Shown here: one piece after another, positions 1 through 5,937 of the stretch | Position numbering within the stretch: position 1 is the first letter of the stretch | Layout of the letters: the number at the start of each line of letters is the position of its first letter | Source of the DNA: VBDM01 sp035519135 | Lineage (GTDB): Bacteria; Pseudomonadota; Gammaproteobacteria; Burkholderiales; SG8-39 | Assembly (NCBI GenBank): GCA_035519135.1 | Contig: DATIWX010000106.1 | Span: 1-21,455 of the forward strand | Length of the DNA: 21,455 bases | Direction: 5' to 3' | The notes under the pieces: generated by a model | What the model was told of the DNA's origin: nothing | The model's input: only the letters and a program-made list of their open reading frames with translations | The model's database searches: none | Position numbers and translations under genes: made by a program

Positions 1-1404
1 CGCGGGCTTGAGGAGCGAGCCGACGGGCCGCGCGGCGTCGAGCGCGCGGTTGAAGCCGCGGTAGCGCGGGTCGCGGTCGCCGACCAGGGCCTCGACCTCG
101 CCGGTCTGGCTGTCGGTGACGACCACCGCGCCTTCCAGGCCCGGGTCGCCGAAGCGCTTCTCCCTGTCGAACTGCGCGATCCTGCGCTCGAGCACCTGCT
201 CCGCCTTGTTCTGCACGCGCGGGTCGAGCGTGGTGAAGATGCGCAGGCCCTCGGAGCGCAGGTCGGCCTCGTCGTAGTCGCGCCGCAGGTGCCTGTATAC
301 GAGGTCGACGAAGGCGGGGTGGGGCGAGGTGCCCATCGCGGCCTTGGCGTTGACGCCGAGGCCCGTCTGGCGCGCGAGCATGTACTCCTCGGGCGTGATG
401 GCGTTGGTGTTGCGCATCTCGCGCAGCACCAGGTTCCTGCGCTCCAGGGCCCGGTCGGCGTGGCGGTAGGGGTCGTACACGCCCGGGCCTTTCACCATGG
501 CGACGAGGAGCGCGCCCTCGGGGAGCGCGAGCCGGTCGACGGTCTTGCCGAAGTAATACAGCGAGGCGAGGCCGACGCCGTGGATGGCGCGGTCGCGGTC
601 CTGGCCGAGGTAGATCTCGTTCAGGTAGGTCTCGAGGATCTCCTCCTTGCCGTAGTGCAGCTCGAGCAGCACCGCCATGATGAACTCGGTGCCCTTGCGC
701 TGGAGGGTGCGCTCGGGGGTGAGGAAGAAGTTCTTGACCAGCTGCTGCGTCAGCGTGCTGCCGCCCTGCAGTCCGTGGCCGCGCACGAAGCTCCACGCGG
801 CGCGCGCGATGCCGCGCAGGTCGTAGCCGTGGTGCGTGTAGAAGGCGCGGTCCTCGGTGGCGATGAGCGCCTGCACCAGGGGCTTGGGGACTTCCGACAG
901 GCGCACCAGCACCCGGTCCTGGTTGTTGCCGGGGTAGATGCCGCCGATCGCCACCGGCTCGAGGCGCGCCAGCGGCAGATCGGTGCCATGGCCGTCCTGC
1001 ACCTTGGCTACGCCGTTCGCGTCGAAATTCGCGCGCACCCGCAGCGCGTTCTGCGGTCCGTCCCAGAAGCGGAACGGCCGCACCGCGATCTCCAGCCAGT
1101 CGCCGTCGCGCAGGAACCAGCCCGAATCGCCCTCGCGCATCCCTTCGCGGTAGTTGTTCTCGCGCAGCTCGTCCACGACGTCGCCCTGCGTGACGCGCAG
1201 CCCGGCGTGCAACTCGAGCGGCCGCGCGTAAATGCGCGCGGGAAGCGCGAAGCGCCGGCCTTCGAACTCGCCGCGCACGCGGAAATCGAGATACAGCGTG
1301 AAGCTCGCGGCGAGCAGGGCGAGCGCGAGACAGGCGTAGCGGAAATAGCGCCAGAACTTCGAGCGGCGCGGCTCGATCTGGCCGAACATGCGGCGGCGGA
1401 ACAT
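1..1404 (-). CDS. mrcB: Penicillin-binding protein 1B (class A bifunctional PBP), 3' end cut by window edge
   Basis: Peptidoglycan glycosyltransferase/DD-transpeptidase anchored in the inner membrane; polymerises lipid II and cross-links the strands. The 468 visible codons show a basic N-terminus and one membrane segment (about residues 17-40), then a stretch matching the UB2H region of PBP1B (about 50-130). The GT51 domain follows: EDRAFYTHHG with the catalytic Glu184, GGSTLTQQL near 220, and EIYLGQ near 260. The transpeptidase domain begins around 390 and the window ends just after its SxxK motif (PVGSLLKPA; Ser463, Lys466), so the KSGT region is missing only because of the edge. UB2H plus spacing favours PBP1B over PBP1A. 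Start: ATG at 1404, or 15 nt downstream at 1389; neither has a clear Shine-Dalgarno. It is divergent from the metallophosphoesterase gene. Confidence 0.93.
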   Translation of the reverse strand, partial: MFRRRMFGQIEPRRSKFWRYFRYACLALALLAASFTLYLDFRVRGEFEGRRFALPARIYARPLELHAGLRVTQGDVVDELRENNYREGMREGDSGWFLRDGDWLEIAVRPFRFWDGPQNALRVRANFDANGVAKVQDGHGTDLPLARLEPVAIGGIYPGNNQDRVLVRLSEVPKPLVQALIATEDRAFYTHHGYDLRGIARAAWSFVRGHGLQGGSTLTQQLVKNFFLTPERTLQRKGTEFIMAVLLELHYGKEEILETYLNEIYLGQDRDRAIHGVGLASLYYFGKTVDRLALPEGALLVAMVKGPGVYDPYRHADRALERRNLVLREMRNTNAITPEEYMLARQTGLGVNAKAAMGTSPHPAFVDLVYRHLRRDYDEADLRSEGLRIFTTLDPRVQNKAEQVLERRIAQFDREKRFGDPGLEGAVVVTDSQTGEVEALVGDRDPRYRGFNRALDAARPVGSLLKPA

Positions 1405-1411
1405 CGGGCGA

Positions 1412-1417
1412 ATTTTA
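1412..1417 (-). promoter_or_regulatory. Candidate -10 box of mrcB (TAAAAT)
   Basis: TAAAAT on the minus strand matches TATAAT at 5 of 6 positions and lies 7 nt before the ATG at 1404. No convincing -35 and no Shine-Dalgarno are seen. Transcription from it would start at or next to the start codon, giving a leaderless mRNA (see the findings). Confidence 0.3.
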
Positions 1418-1519
1418 CTTTGTTGTGGCGGGAGACGATGCTTGCGACAGGGCGAGTCGCGCAGAGTTCGCTTGCCGTTGAGCTCGGGTGTCGTCGTCAG
1501 GCGACAGGGCTGCGGATGC

Positions 1520-1525
1520 TAGAAT
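1520..1525 (+). promoter_or_regulatory. Candidate -10 box of the metallophosphoesterase gene (TAGAAT)
   Basis: TAGAAT matches TATAAT at 5 of 6 positions and ends 10 nt before the GTG at 1536. No good -35 is present at 16-18 bp. If used, transcription starts near 1532, which argues for the GTG at 1536 over the upstream in-frame GTG at 1488. Confidence 0.3.
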
Positions 1526-1535
1526 TTTCCCTCCA

Positions 1536-2657
1536 GTGAAATTTCGCCCGTTTCCCAGACCCGTCGTTCTCCTGCTCGCCCTCCTGCACGTCTATATCGG
1601 CGTGCGGCTGCTCCTGCCGTTCGGTGTTGCCGCCCAGCTCGCAGGCGGGACCGTGCTCGCGGCGTGCTTCTGGCTCTTCCCCAAGGGATTCTGGATCCGG
1701 GAGGATCGCGCTCCCTGGGCGATGTTTCTCCCGTGGCTGGCGGCGGGGTTTTTCTCGTGGCTCTTGGTCCTCACGGTGGTGCGCGATGTGAGCTTGCTCG
1801 CGTCCGCGCTCGCGCTGTCCCCGCAAGTCCACGCGTCCTGGACCCGCATCTCGGCCATCGGCGTGATGGCGCTCGTGCCGGCGATCACGCTCGCCGGCTT
1901 CTACCTGGCTCGCCGCGCGGCGCCGGTGGTCGACGTCGAGGTGCCGCTCGCCGGTCTGGCGAGGGAGCTGGAGGGCTTCACCATCGCCCTGATCAGCGAC
2001 ATCCACGTGGGGGAGACGATCAAGCGCAATTTCGTCGAGGCCATCGTCGAGCGGGTGAACGGCCTGCGGGCCGACATGGTCGCGATCACCGGCGACGTGG
2101 TCGACGGCAGCGTGCCCGACCTCGCCCGCCACACCGAGCCGCTCGCGCGCCTCGCCTCCAGGCACGGGACCTATTTCGTCACCGGCAACCACGAGTACTA
2201 CTCGGGCGCCGACGAGTGGATCGCCGAGATGCGGCGCCTGGGCGCGAGGGTGCTGATGAACGAGCACGTGGTCCTGGATCACGACGGAGCGGCGCTGGCG
2301 GTGGCCGGCGTGACCGACTGGTCCGCGCACCATTTCGATCCTTCGCACAAGAGCGACCCTCACGCGGCGGCGAAGGGGGCGCCGGCGCACGCGCTGAAGC
2401 TGCTGCTCGCCCACCAGCCCCGCTCCGCTCGTTTCGCCGAGGAGGCGGGCTACGACCTGCAGCTCTCCGGGCACACGCACGGCGGGCAGTTCTGGCCGTG
2501 GAATTTCCTGGTGCGGCTGCAGCAGCCGTTCACCGCGGGGCTGAACCGCCTCGGCCGCATGTGGGTCTACACCAGCCGCGGCACCGGGTACTGGGGACCG
2601 CCGATGCGCTTCGGGGTTCCCTCGGAGATCACGCTCATCCGCCTGGTCGCCGAATAA
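1536..2657 (+). CDS. Membrane-anchored calcineurin-like metallophosphoesterase
   Basis: YkuE/YaeI-type metallophosphoesterase with an N-terminal membrane domain of about four hydrophobic segments (residues 8-130) and a C-terminal catalytic domain. Dinuclear metal motifs are complete: SDIHVG (Asp155, His157), GDVVDG (Asp187), GNHEYY (Asn218, His219), LAHQP (His293) and SGHTHGGQ (His313, His315). The family hydrolyses phosphomonoesters, phosphodiesters or lipid-linked pyrophosphates; the substrate cannot be told here. The 373-residue length is normal. The start is uncertain: GTG at 1536 gives MKFRPFPRPVV, a sensible basic N-terminus before the first membrane segment, while an in-frame GTG at 1488 would add 16 unlikely residues. 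No Shine-Dalgarno precedes either. Confidence 0.9.
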   Translation: MKFRPFPRPVVLLLALLHVYIGVRLLLPFGVAAQLAGGTVLAACFWLFPKGFWIREDRAPWAMFLPWLAAGFFSWLLVLTVVRDVSLLASALALSPQVHASWTRISAIGVMALVPAITLAGFYLARRAAPVVDVEVPLAGLARELEGFTIALISDIHVGETIKRNFVEAIVERVNGLRADMVAITGDVVDGSVPDLARHTEPLARLASRHGTYFVTGNHEYYSGADEWIAEMRRLGARVLMNEHVVLDHDGAALAVAGVTDWSAHHFDPSHKSDPHAAAKGAPAHALKLLLAHQPRSARFAEEAGYDLQLSGHTHGGQFWPWNFLVRLQQPFTAGLNRLGRMWVYTSRGTGYWGPPMRFGVPSEITLIRLVAE

Positions 2658-2719
2658 GGGCATACATCACAGTGAAATATCTTCCCTGTAGCCTCGCGGG
2701 GTTACTCGCGGAGATAGTC

Positions 2720-2920
2720 ATGGAAGTTCACCAAACGACGTTCGTTCAGGCTGTGGCGCTCGCGGGCGTCGTGGCGCTTTCGATGACCGGCTGGGAGAAG
2801 AGCCGCGAAGAGACGCGCGTGCAGGCTGGCGGCACGCCGGCCCGGACGGCCGCTACGCAAACAGGCGTCAAGGGCTCCTACATCGTCGCAGCGACGCGCA
2901 AGGTCGAAGGCCAACCGTAA
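2720..2920 (+). CDS. Small hypothetical protein with N-terminal hydrophobic segment
   Basis: A 66-residue reading frame that I do not recognise. It starts at ATG 2720 behind a good Shine-Dalgarno (GGAG at 2710-2713, 6-nt spacing). Residues 8-22 (FVQAVALAGVVALSM) are hydrophobic, fitting a short signal or anchor. The rest is polar and basic, with no Cys and no obvious motif. An in-frame GTG at 2672 would add 16 residues (MKYLPCSLAGLLAEIV) and cannot be excluded. It lies 62 nt after the metallophosphoesterase stop on the same strand, so the two could be cotranscribed. Possibly a small exported or membrane protein; it could also be a chance frame in a GC-rich genome. Confidence 0.4.
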   Translation: MEVHQTTFVQAVALAGVVALSMTGWEKSREETRVQAGGTPARTAATQTGVKGSYIVAATRKVEGQP

Positions 2921-2942
2921 GATACGATCGCCTTCGCTGTCC

Positions 2943-3740
2943 TCACTGCTCCGGGCGAAAGCTGATATCCCCGTACTGCGCGCTCGCCTTCCCGTGCGTG
3001 TTCCTCGCGTCGGTCATCACGCCCACCGCGACGATGTCCCAGGGTTCCTCGCCGAAAACGCGGCGGTAGTCCTCGAGTACGTTGCGCCGGAGCTCGCGCC
3101 ATTCGCCGACGCGGCCGCCGCTTTCCACGATGATGGTCTGGATCTTCGCGGTCTGATCGTTCGCGACGACGGTGCCGACCGGCGCGTCGTCGGACGAGCT
3201 ATACATGATGATCGCGTAGGGCATCTTCTCGTGGGTGAGCGCCTTGTAGAAGGAGAGCGCGAAACGCTCGCCGATGTCCAGGCGCTTCACGTCGCCGTGG
3301 AAGGCGACGATCACGCGCGCGGCCGAGTCGTCGCGCGAAGGAACGCGGGGGTCGGTGTGGGCGAGGGGCTGCATGACGCGCCAGCGCCACTCGATCCAGG
3401 GATGGCGCGCCGGATCGATGCGGATGGGCCGGTAATACCCGGAGGCGGAGCCGTTCGCGCGTCCTTCCAGCACTACCTCCGGGCCGGCGTCGACCAGGGC
3501 GTACTCGCTCTTCGACGCGAAGGGCGAAACCACGAAGCGGCTCCAGCCGCCGGGCGGCGCTTCGCCCGGGCGGCCCGCGGAGAACCGCGCCGCCTCGACC
3601 AGCGCGCCGCTCTCGACCGGTAGCTCGGCGACGATCGCAGTCGAGGCGAGCAGATCTTCGCCCGGAACGCCGGCGCAGCCGGCGAGCCCCATGCAAAGGA
3701 GCGTCGGAGCGATGCGGGGAATTTTCGCCAGGAGGGCCAC
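2943..3740 (-). CDS. DUF3047 lipoprotein
   Basis: A 265-residue exported protein with a lipoprotein signal: basic N-terminus, hydrophobic stretch and lipobox LAG-Cys22. The mature part matches the DUF3047 pattern: IEWRWRV near residue 117, a DDSAARVIVAF block, SSSDDAPVGTVV, SGG..GEW, RNVLEDYRRVFGEEP, and a final MTDARNT...AQYGDISF. The function of the family is unknown; it is a beta-rich envelope protein. The start is GTG at 3740 without a clear Shine-Dalgarno. The leader upstream holds a small GGGAA/TTCCC hairpin. It is divergent from the enolase-superfamily gene at 3833. Confidence 0.85.
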   Translation of the reverse strand: MALLAKIPRIAPTLLCMGLAGCAGVPGEDLLASTAIVAELPVESGALVEAARFSAGRPGEAPPGGWSRFVVSPFASKSEYALVDAGPEVVLEGRANGSASGYYRPIRIDPARHPWIEWRWRVMQPLAHTDPRVPSRDDSAARVIVAFHGDVKRLDIGERFALSFYKALTHEKMPYAIIMYSSSDDAPVGTVVANDQTAKIQTIIVESGGRVGEWRELRRNVLEDYRRVFGEEPWDIVAVGVMTDARNTHGKASAQYGDISFRPEQ

Positions 3741-3767
3741 GGAGTCGGGGAAACAGGGTTCCCGAGT

Positions 3768-3797
3768 TTGACATGATGGGGCCGGTTTGGAGACTAT
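3768..3797 (+). promoter_or_regulatory. Possible promoter of the enolase-superfamily gene
   Basis: A perfect TTGACA at 3768-3773 is followed, after 18 bp, by a weak -10 (GACTAT, 3792-3797). This would give a leader of about 30 nt before the ATG at 3833. The -35 is convincing and the -10 is not. Confidence 0.3.
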
Positions 3798-3832
3798 TCT
3801 TGAAATATCCCAGGGCCAGCCGTCCCGACCCC

Positions 3833-4966
3833 ATGAAAATCGCCTCCCTCCAGGTCCACATCCTGCGCGCGCCCGACACCGGCCGCCCGCACTGGGTGTC
3901 GCATTTCATCGTCCCCAAGGCGAACGAGATCCTGGTCCGCATCCGGACCGACGAAGGCGTCGAGGGCATCGGCCTGGCGACGAGCTACACGCCGATCGAG
4001 GCGGCGATCCACGCGGTGAAGACAGGCATCGCCGACCTGATCGTCGGCGCGGATGCGCTCGCGCCCGAGGCGCTCTACCAGAAGCTGTTCGCGCTGACGT
4101 GGCAGCGTCTTTCGTTCGAGAAGAAATGGACGCGCGAGGCGATCGTGCGCATCTCGGCGGCGGTGGATATCGCGCTGTGGGACATCGTCGGCAAGAAAGC
4201 GGGGCTGCCGCTGTATCGCCTCTTCGGCGGCTACCGCAACGTGGTGCCGTGCTATGTCACCTGCGCCTACTACCGCGACGGCAAGACCCTGTCCGAGCTG
4301 AAGGACGAGATGCAGATGCTGAAAGCCCAGGGGCACACCGGCTTCAAGGCCAAGGCGGGCGGCCTGCCGCTGAAAGAAGATATGGAGCGCCTGGCGCTGG
4401 TACGCGAGGTGATCGGCGAGGACAAGGACCTGATGGTGGACGTCAACCGCGGCTGGGACCTCGCCACCGCGATCGAGGGCGCGAGGCTGCTCGAGCCGCT
4501 CAAGCCCCGCTGGCTGGAGGAGCCGGTGCACTGGGCCGACGACCGGAGGGAGCTGAAGCTCCTCGCGCAGAAGACGCAGATCCCGCTGTCGGCGGGCGAG
4601 AGCGAGCTGACCGGCTACGGCTGCCGCGCGCTGCTGGAGGAGCAGGCGATCCAGATCCTGCAATTCGACTGCACCATGATGGGCGGCTTCACCGAAGGCA
4701 GGAAGCTGTCGGCGCTGTGCGAGTTCAACCACGTGCAGGTCGCGCCGCACCACGACTGCTTCATCCACGCGCACATCGTCGCGGCCACGCCCGCCGGCGT
4801 CATCGTCGAGTCCTTTACCGACCCTGAGCGCGATCCGCTCCAGGCCGAGCTGTTCGAGGACCCGCCGAGGATCGCCGGGGGGATGTTGACGCTGAAGGAA
4901 GCGCCGGGACTCGGCCTGAAGATCTCCGAGCGCGCGCTCGAGAAGTTCGGCGAGCGCGTACTCTGA
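3833..4966 (+). CDS. Mandelate racemase/muconate-lactonizing enzyme family protein (enolase superfamily)
   Basis: A 377-residue Mg-dependent enzyme that abstracts a proton alpha to a carboxylate, leading to racemisation, dehydration or cycloisomerisation; the family acts on sugar acids or aromatic-derived acids. The N-terminal capping domain covers about 1-125, the modified TIM barrel about 135-360. Visible catalytic features: the KxK motif in FKAKAG (Lys172, Lys174), metal ligands Asp203 (VDVNRGW), Glu229 or Glu230 (WLEEPV) and Glu256 (SAGESE), and a histidine-rich strand VAPHHDCFIHAHI that may supply the opposing general acid/base. ATG 3833 gives the family-typical MKIASLQVHIL; an in-frame ATG 60 nt upstream adds residues unlike the family. 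Substrate unknown. No other catabolic genes flank it. Confidence 0.9.
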   Translation: MKIASLQVHILRAPDTGRPHWVSHFIVPKANEILVRIRTDEGVEGIGLATSYTPIEAAIHAVKTGIADLIVGADALAPEALYQKLFALTWQRLSFEKKWTREAIVRISAAVDIALWDIVGKKAGLPLYRLFGGYRNVVPCYVTCAYYRDGKTLSELKDEMQMLKAQGHTGFKAKAGGLPLKEDMERLALVREVIGEDKDLMVDVNRGWDLATAIEGARLLEPLKPRWLEEPVHWADDRRELKLLAQKTQIPLSAGESELTGYGCRALLEEQAIQILQFDCTMMGGFTEGRKLSALCEFNHVQVAPHHDCFIHAHIVAATPAGVIVESFTDPERDPLQAELFEDPPRIAGGMLTLKEAPGLGLKISERALEKFGERVL

Positions 4967-4969
4967 GCT

Positions 4970-4987
4970 GAGCTCTGGACCGAGCTC
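4970..4987. terminator. Weak GAGCTC hairpin between convergent genes
   Basis: GAGCTC (4970-4975), a 6-nt spacer and GAGCTC (4982-4987) can form a 6-bp stem between the stop codons of the enolase-superfamily gene and small gene B2. There is no T-tract on either side, so it is at best a weak or Rho-assisted terminator. Confidence 0.2.
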
Positions 4988-5175
4988 TAGTGCGCCGAGC
5001 GCTGCGCCGAGAAGTGGAACAGCTCGGCCAGGGATTTCCACGCCTGCGCCGCCCGGTCGAGCATCAGCTCGAAATTCTCCGCGGACTTGAGCTGCGGCAG
5101 ATAGCGATGCCGCACCTCCTGCGGGAGGGCCTGCGCCATGGCGCGCCAGAACGGGGTCGTGAATATGTCACGCAT
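4987..5175 (-). CDS. Small protein B, copy 2 (paralogue of 5521-5682)
   Basis: A 62-residue protein of unknown function. It aligns throughout its first 40 residues with the B copy at 5521-5682, sharing TPFW, LP..VR.RY.PQLKSAE, EL.LDR and a C-terminal RS-(A)H. This identity shows both frames are translated and selected. The predicted structure is mainly helical, with no membrane segment or Cys. The start is supported by AGGAGG 8 nt upstream. The start overlaps the stop of gene A2 by 8 nt (ATGCGTGA), so it is probably translationally coupled. I do not recognise a named family; a regulatory or stress-linked small protein is only a guess. Confidence 0.7.
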   Translation of the reverse strand: MRDIFTTPFWRAMAQALPQEVRHRYLPQLKSAENFELMLDRAAQAWKSLAELFHFSAQRSAH

Positions 5176-5347
5176 GGCTCAGCCTCCTGGCGGCGGGCAT
5201 GGCGAGGTGTGCGAGGCGCGATTTCACGGCTCGGACGCCCAGGCGGAAAAGCAGCCTGATGAAGCGCAGGCGGGCGCGATGAGCCGCGGCGATCAGCGCG
5301 GTTGTTTCTTCGGGTGTCGGGTAGCGGAGCGTGTTGCGGTCGGTCAT
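5168..5347 (-). CDS. Small basic protein A, copy 2 (paralogue of 5675-5857)
   Basis: A 59-residue arginine-rich protein: YPTPEE, then a basic amphipathic helix with AAHRAR and LFRLG, ending ...RRLSHA. It shares YPT-x-EE, AL..AAHRAR...I..LFR.G and a C-terminal HA with copy 1. The start at ATG 5347 has GGGAG (minus strand, 5358-5354) with 6-7 nt spacing, but that site lies within the 3' arm of a predicted 10-bp stem (see 5349-5401). An upstream in-frame ATG near 5434 would read through that structure and lacks support. The family is not recognised. The short arginine-rich helix loosely recalls DUF1127/RSP_7527-type small proteins; this is a weak, unverified impression. Confidence 0.68.
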   Translation of the reverse strand: MTDRNTLRYPTPEETTALIAAAHRARLRFIRLLFRLGVRAVKSRLAHLAMPAARRLSHA

Positions 5348-5348
5348 G

Positions 5349-5401
5349 GTGGTCTCCCTTGTCCATTCGGACGGCGAAATCGCCTTCCTATGGGGGACCA
5401 C
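5349..5401 (-). promoter_or_regulatory. Predicted three-way-junction RNA leader hiding the A2 ribosome site
   Basis: Read on the minus strand, GTGGTCCCCC (5401-5392) pairs with GGGAGACCAC (5358-5349), 9 of 10 positions, ending one base before the A2 start codon. The 3' arm contains the Shine-Dalgarno GGGAG. Inside are two abutting small hairpins: GGCG/CGCC (5384-5381 with 5376-5373, 4-nt loop) and GTCC/GGAC (5372-5369 with 5364-5361, 4-nt loop). The result is a compact three-way junction with a 7-nt and a 2-nt linker. It could be a cis-regulatory switch or thermosensor; no ligand can be proposed. Confidence 0.4.
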
Positions 5402-5469
5402 TTTAGGCGTCCGGCAGGCGACTCTCGCCGTCATCCGGCATAGCCGGTTTGTGCCATACGCACGAAAAT
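5402..5469 (-). other. Structured intergenic leader between the two small-gene cassettes
   Basis: No gene is seen here. Two further short hairpins lie in it: GGCGA-CTC-TCGCC (5417-5429) and CCGGC-ATA-GCCGG (5435-5447), and the heptamer TCCGGCA occurs twice (5410-5416 and 5434-5440). The promoter of the A2-B2 unit should lie here, but no good -35/-10 pair could be picked. Confidence 0.3.
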
Positions 5470-5509
5470 CCCCGGGGCGCCAAAGGAGGAGGAGGAGAGC
5501 GCCCCGGGG
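5470..5509 (-). terminator. Strong hairpin with CCUCCU-repeat loop after gene B1 (terminator or 3'-UTR sRNA)
   Basis: A perfect 11-bp stem (CCCCGGGGCGC at 5470-5480 with its complement at 5499-5509) encloses an 18-nt loop. On the minus strand it is followed by ATTTT and begins 11 nt after the B1 stop, so it fits a Rho-independent terminator for A1-B1, though with only four U. The loop reads UCUCCUCCUCCUCC in the transcript, repeating the 16S anti-Shine-Dalgarno core. That recalls the CcsR/cuckoo RNAs, hairpins with CUCCUCCC loops processed from the 3' end of small-protein (DUF1127) operons in Rhodobacter and relatives. Confidence 0.65.
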
Positions 5510-5520
5510 GTGGTGCCCGG

Positions 5521-5682
5521 TCAGTGCGAGCGGTGCGAGAAGAATTCGATGACCCGGTCGAGCGCGAGCTCGAGGCGTTCCGCCGACTTCAGCTGCGGCG
5601 CGTAGCGCTGCCGCACCGACGCGGGAAGCGACTTCGACGCCCTGCTCCAGAACGGTGTTGCGAATTCCCTGTGCTTACGCAT
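5521..5682 (-). CDS. Small protein B, copy 1 (paralogue of 4987-5175)
   Basis: A 53-residue protein of unknown function, about nine residues shorter than copy 2 because the stretch between LDR and the terminal RS-H is reduced. Shared motifs are TPFW, SLP..VR.RY.PQLKSAE and LEL.LDR. The start ATG 5682 follows GGAGG/AAGGA sites and overlaps the A1 stop by 8 nt (ATGCGTAA), the same arrangement as A2/B2. The upstream in-frame ATG at 5778 would only read antisense to A1's frame and is rejected. A strong terminator-like hairpin follows 11 nt after the stop. Confidence 0.7.
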   Translation of the reverse strand: MRKHREFATPFWSRASKSLPASVRQRYAPQLKSAERLELALDRVIEFFSHRSH

Positions 5683-5857
5683 GTCCAATCCTTCCTCCGC
5701 CGTGGGCGGCATGGGCGAGGCGCTCGAGGATCGCCGCCAGCCCGGTTGCGCCGGTGCGGAACAGCCGCAATATTTCACGGGAGCGGGCGCGGTGCGCGGC
5801 CAGTTCCAACGCGCGCAGCTCTTCGACTGTGGGGTAGTGATAAAGATGGTTTTCCAT
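5675..5857 (-). CDS. Small basic protein A, copy 1 (paralogue of 5168-5347)
   Basis: A 60-residue protein: an N-terminal YPTVEEL, an arginine-rich amphipathic helix (AAHRARSREILRLFR, about 21-34), and a glycine/histidine-rich tail (AHAAHGGGRIGHA). It is the first gene of the A1-B1 pair and is divergent from the LysR-type regulator. No Shine-Dalgarno precedes ATG 5857. A -10-like TATTCT lies 7 nt before it, so the message may be leaderless. The tail differs from copy 2 while the YPT-EE and AAHRAR core is kept, suggesting the core is the functional part. The function is unknown; the charge pattern would suit RNA or DNA contact, which is inference only. Confidence 0.68.
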   Translation of the reverse strand: MENHLYHYPTVEELRALELAAHRARSREILRLFRTGATGLAAILERLAHAAHGGGRIGHA

Positions 5858-5864
5858 GCGTCAT

Positions 5865-5893
5865 AGAATAGGGTCTGGAGCTTGCAACGACAA
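5865..5893 (-). promoter_or_regulatory. Candidate promoter of the A1-B1 cassette
   Basis: TTGTCG (minus, 5893-5888) and TATTCT (5870-5865) are 17 bp apart, each matching the sigma70 consensus at 4 of 6 positions. Transcription would begin about at the A1 ATG (5857). The palindrome at 5897-5917 sits directly upstream of the -35, a position suited to activation. Confidence 0.4.
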
Positions 5894-5896
5894 ACG

Positions 5897-5917
5897 ATGT
5901 ATTCTCACGTCATACAT
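5897..5917. promoter_or_regulatory. Palindrome ATGTAT-N9-ATACAT, likely LysR-regulator binding box
   Basis: A perfect 6-bp inverted repeat with 9-bp spacer, containing the T-N11-A pattern of LysR-family sites. It lies in the 80-bp divergent gap between gene A1 and the GcvA-like regulator, next to the A1 -35. AT-rich repeats stand out in this GC-rich DNA. Confidence 0.5.
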
Positions 5918-5937
5918 AAGAAAAACTCACGCCAAAC

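Noticed and set aside
289..1539. Long plus-strand open frame of about 416 codons
   Set aside because: It is the antisense shadow of mrcB, whose minus-strand frame has the full GT51 motifs; the plus frame has shadow-like composition rich in Arg/Ala/Val/His and no motif.
1497..2663. Long minus-strand frame opposite the metallophosphoesterase
   Set aside because: The plus strand encodes all metal-binding motifs; the minus frame is an Arg/His/Pro-rich GC shadow.
3741..3762. Small GGGAA/TTCCC hairpin upstream of the DUF3047 gene
   Set aside because: A 5-bp stem only, without a T-run or contact with a ribosome site; expected by chance.
3794..5041. Minus-strand frame of about 415 codons opposite the enolase-superfamily gene
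   Set aside because: It lacks any domain pattern and overlaps both a clear enzyme and small gene B2 in another frame.
5481..5498. GGAGGAGGAGGAG on the plus strand as a ribosome binding site
   Set aside because: No plus-strand start codon with a supported frame follows; the repeat is better explained as the loop of the minus-strand hairpin.
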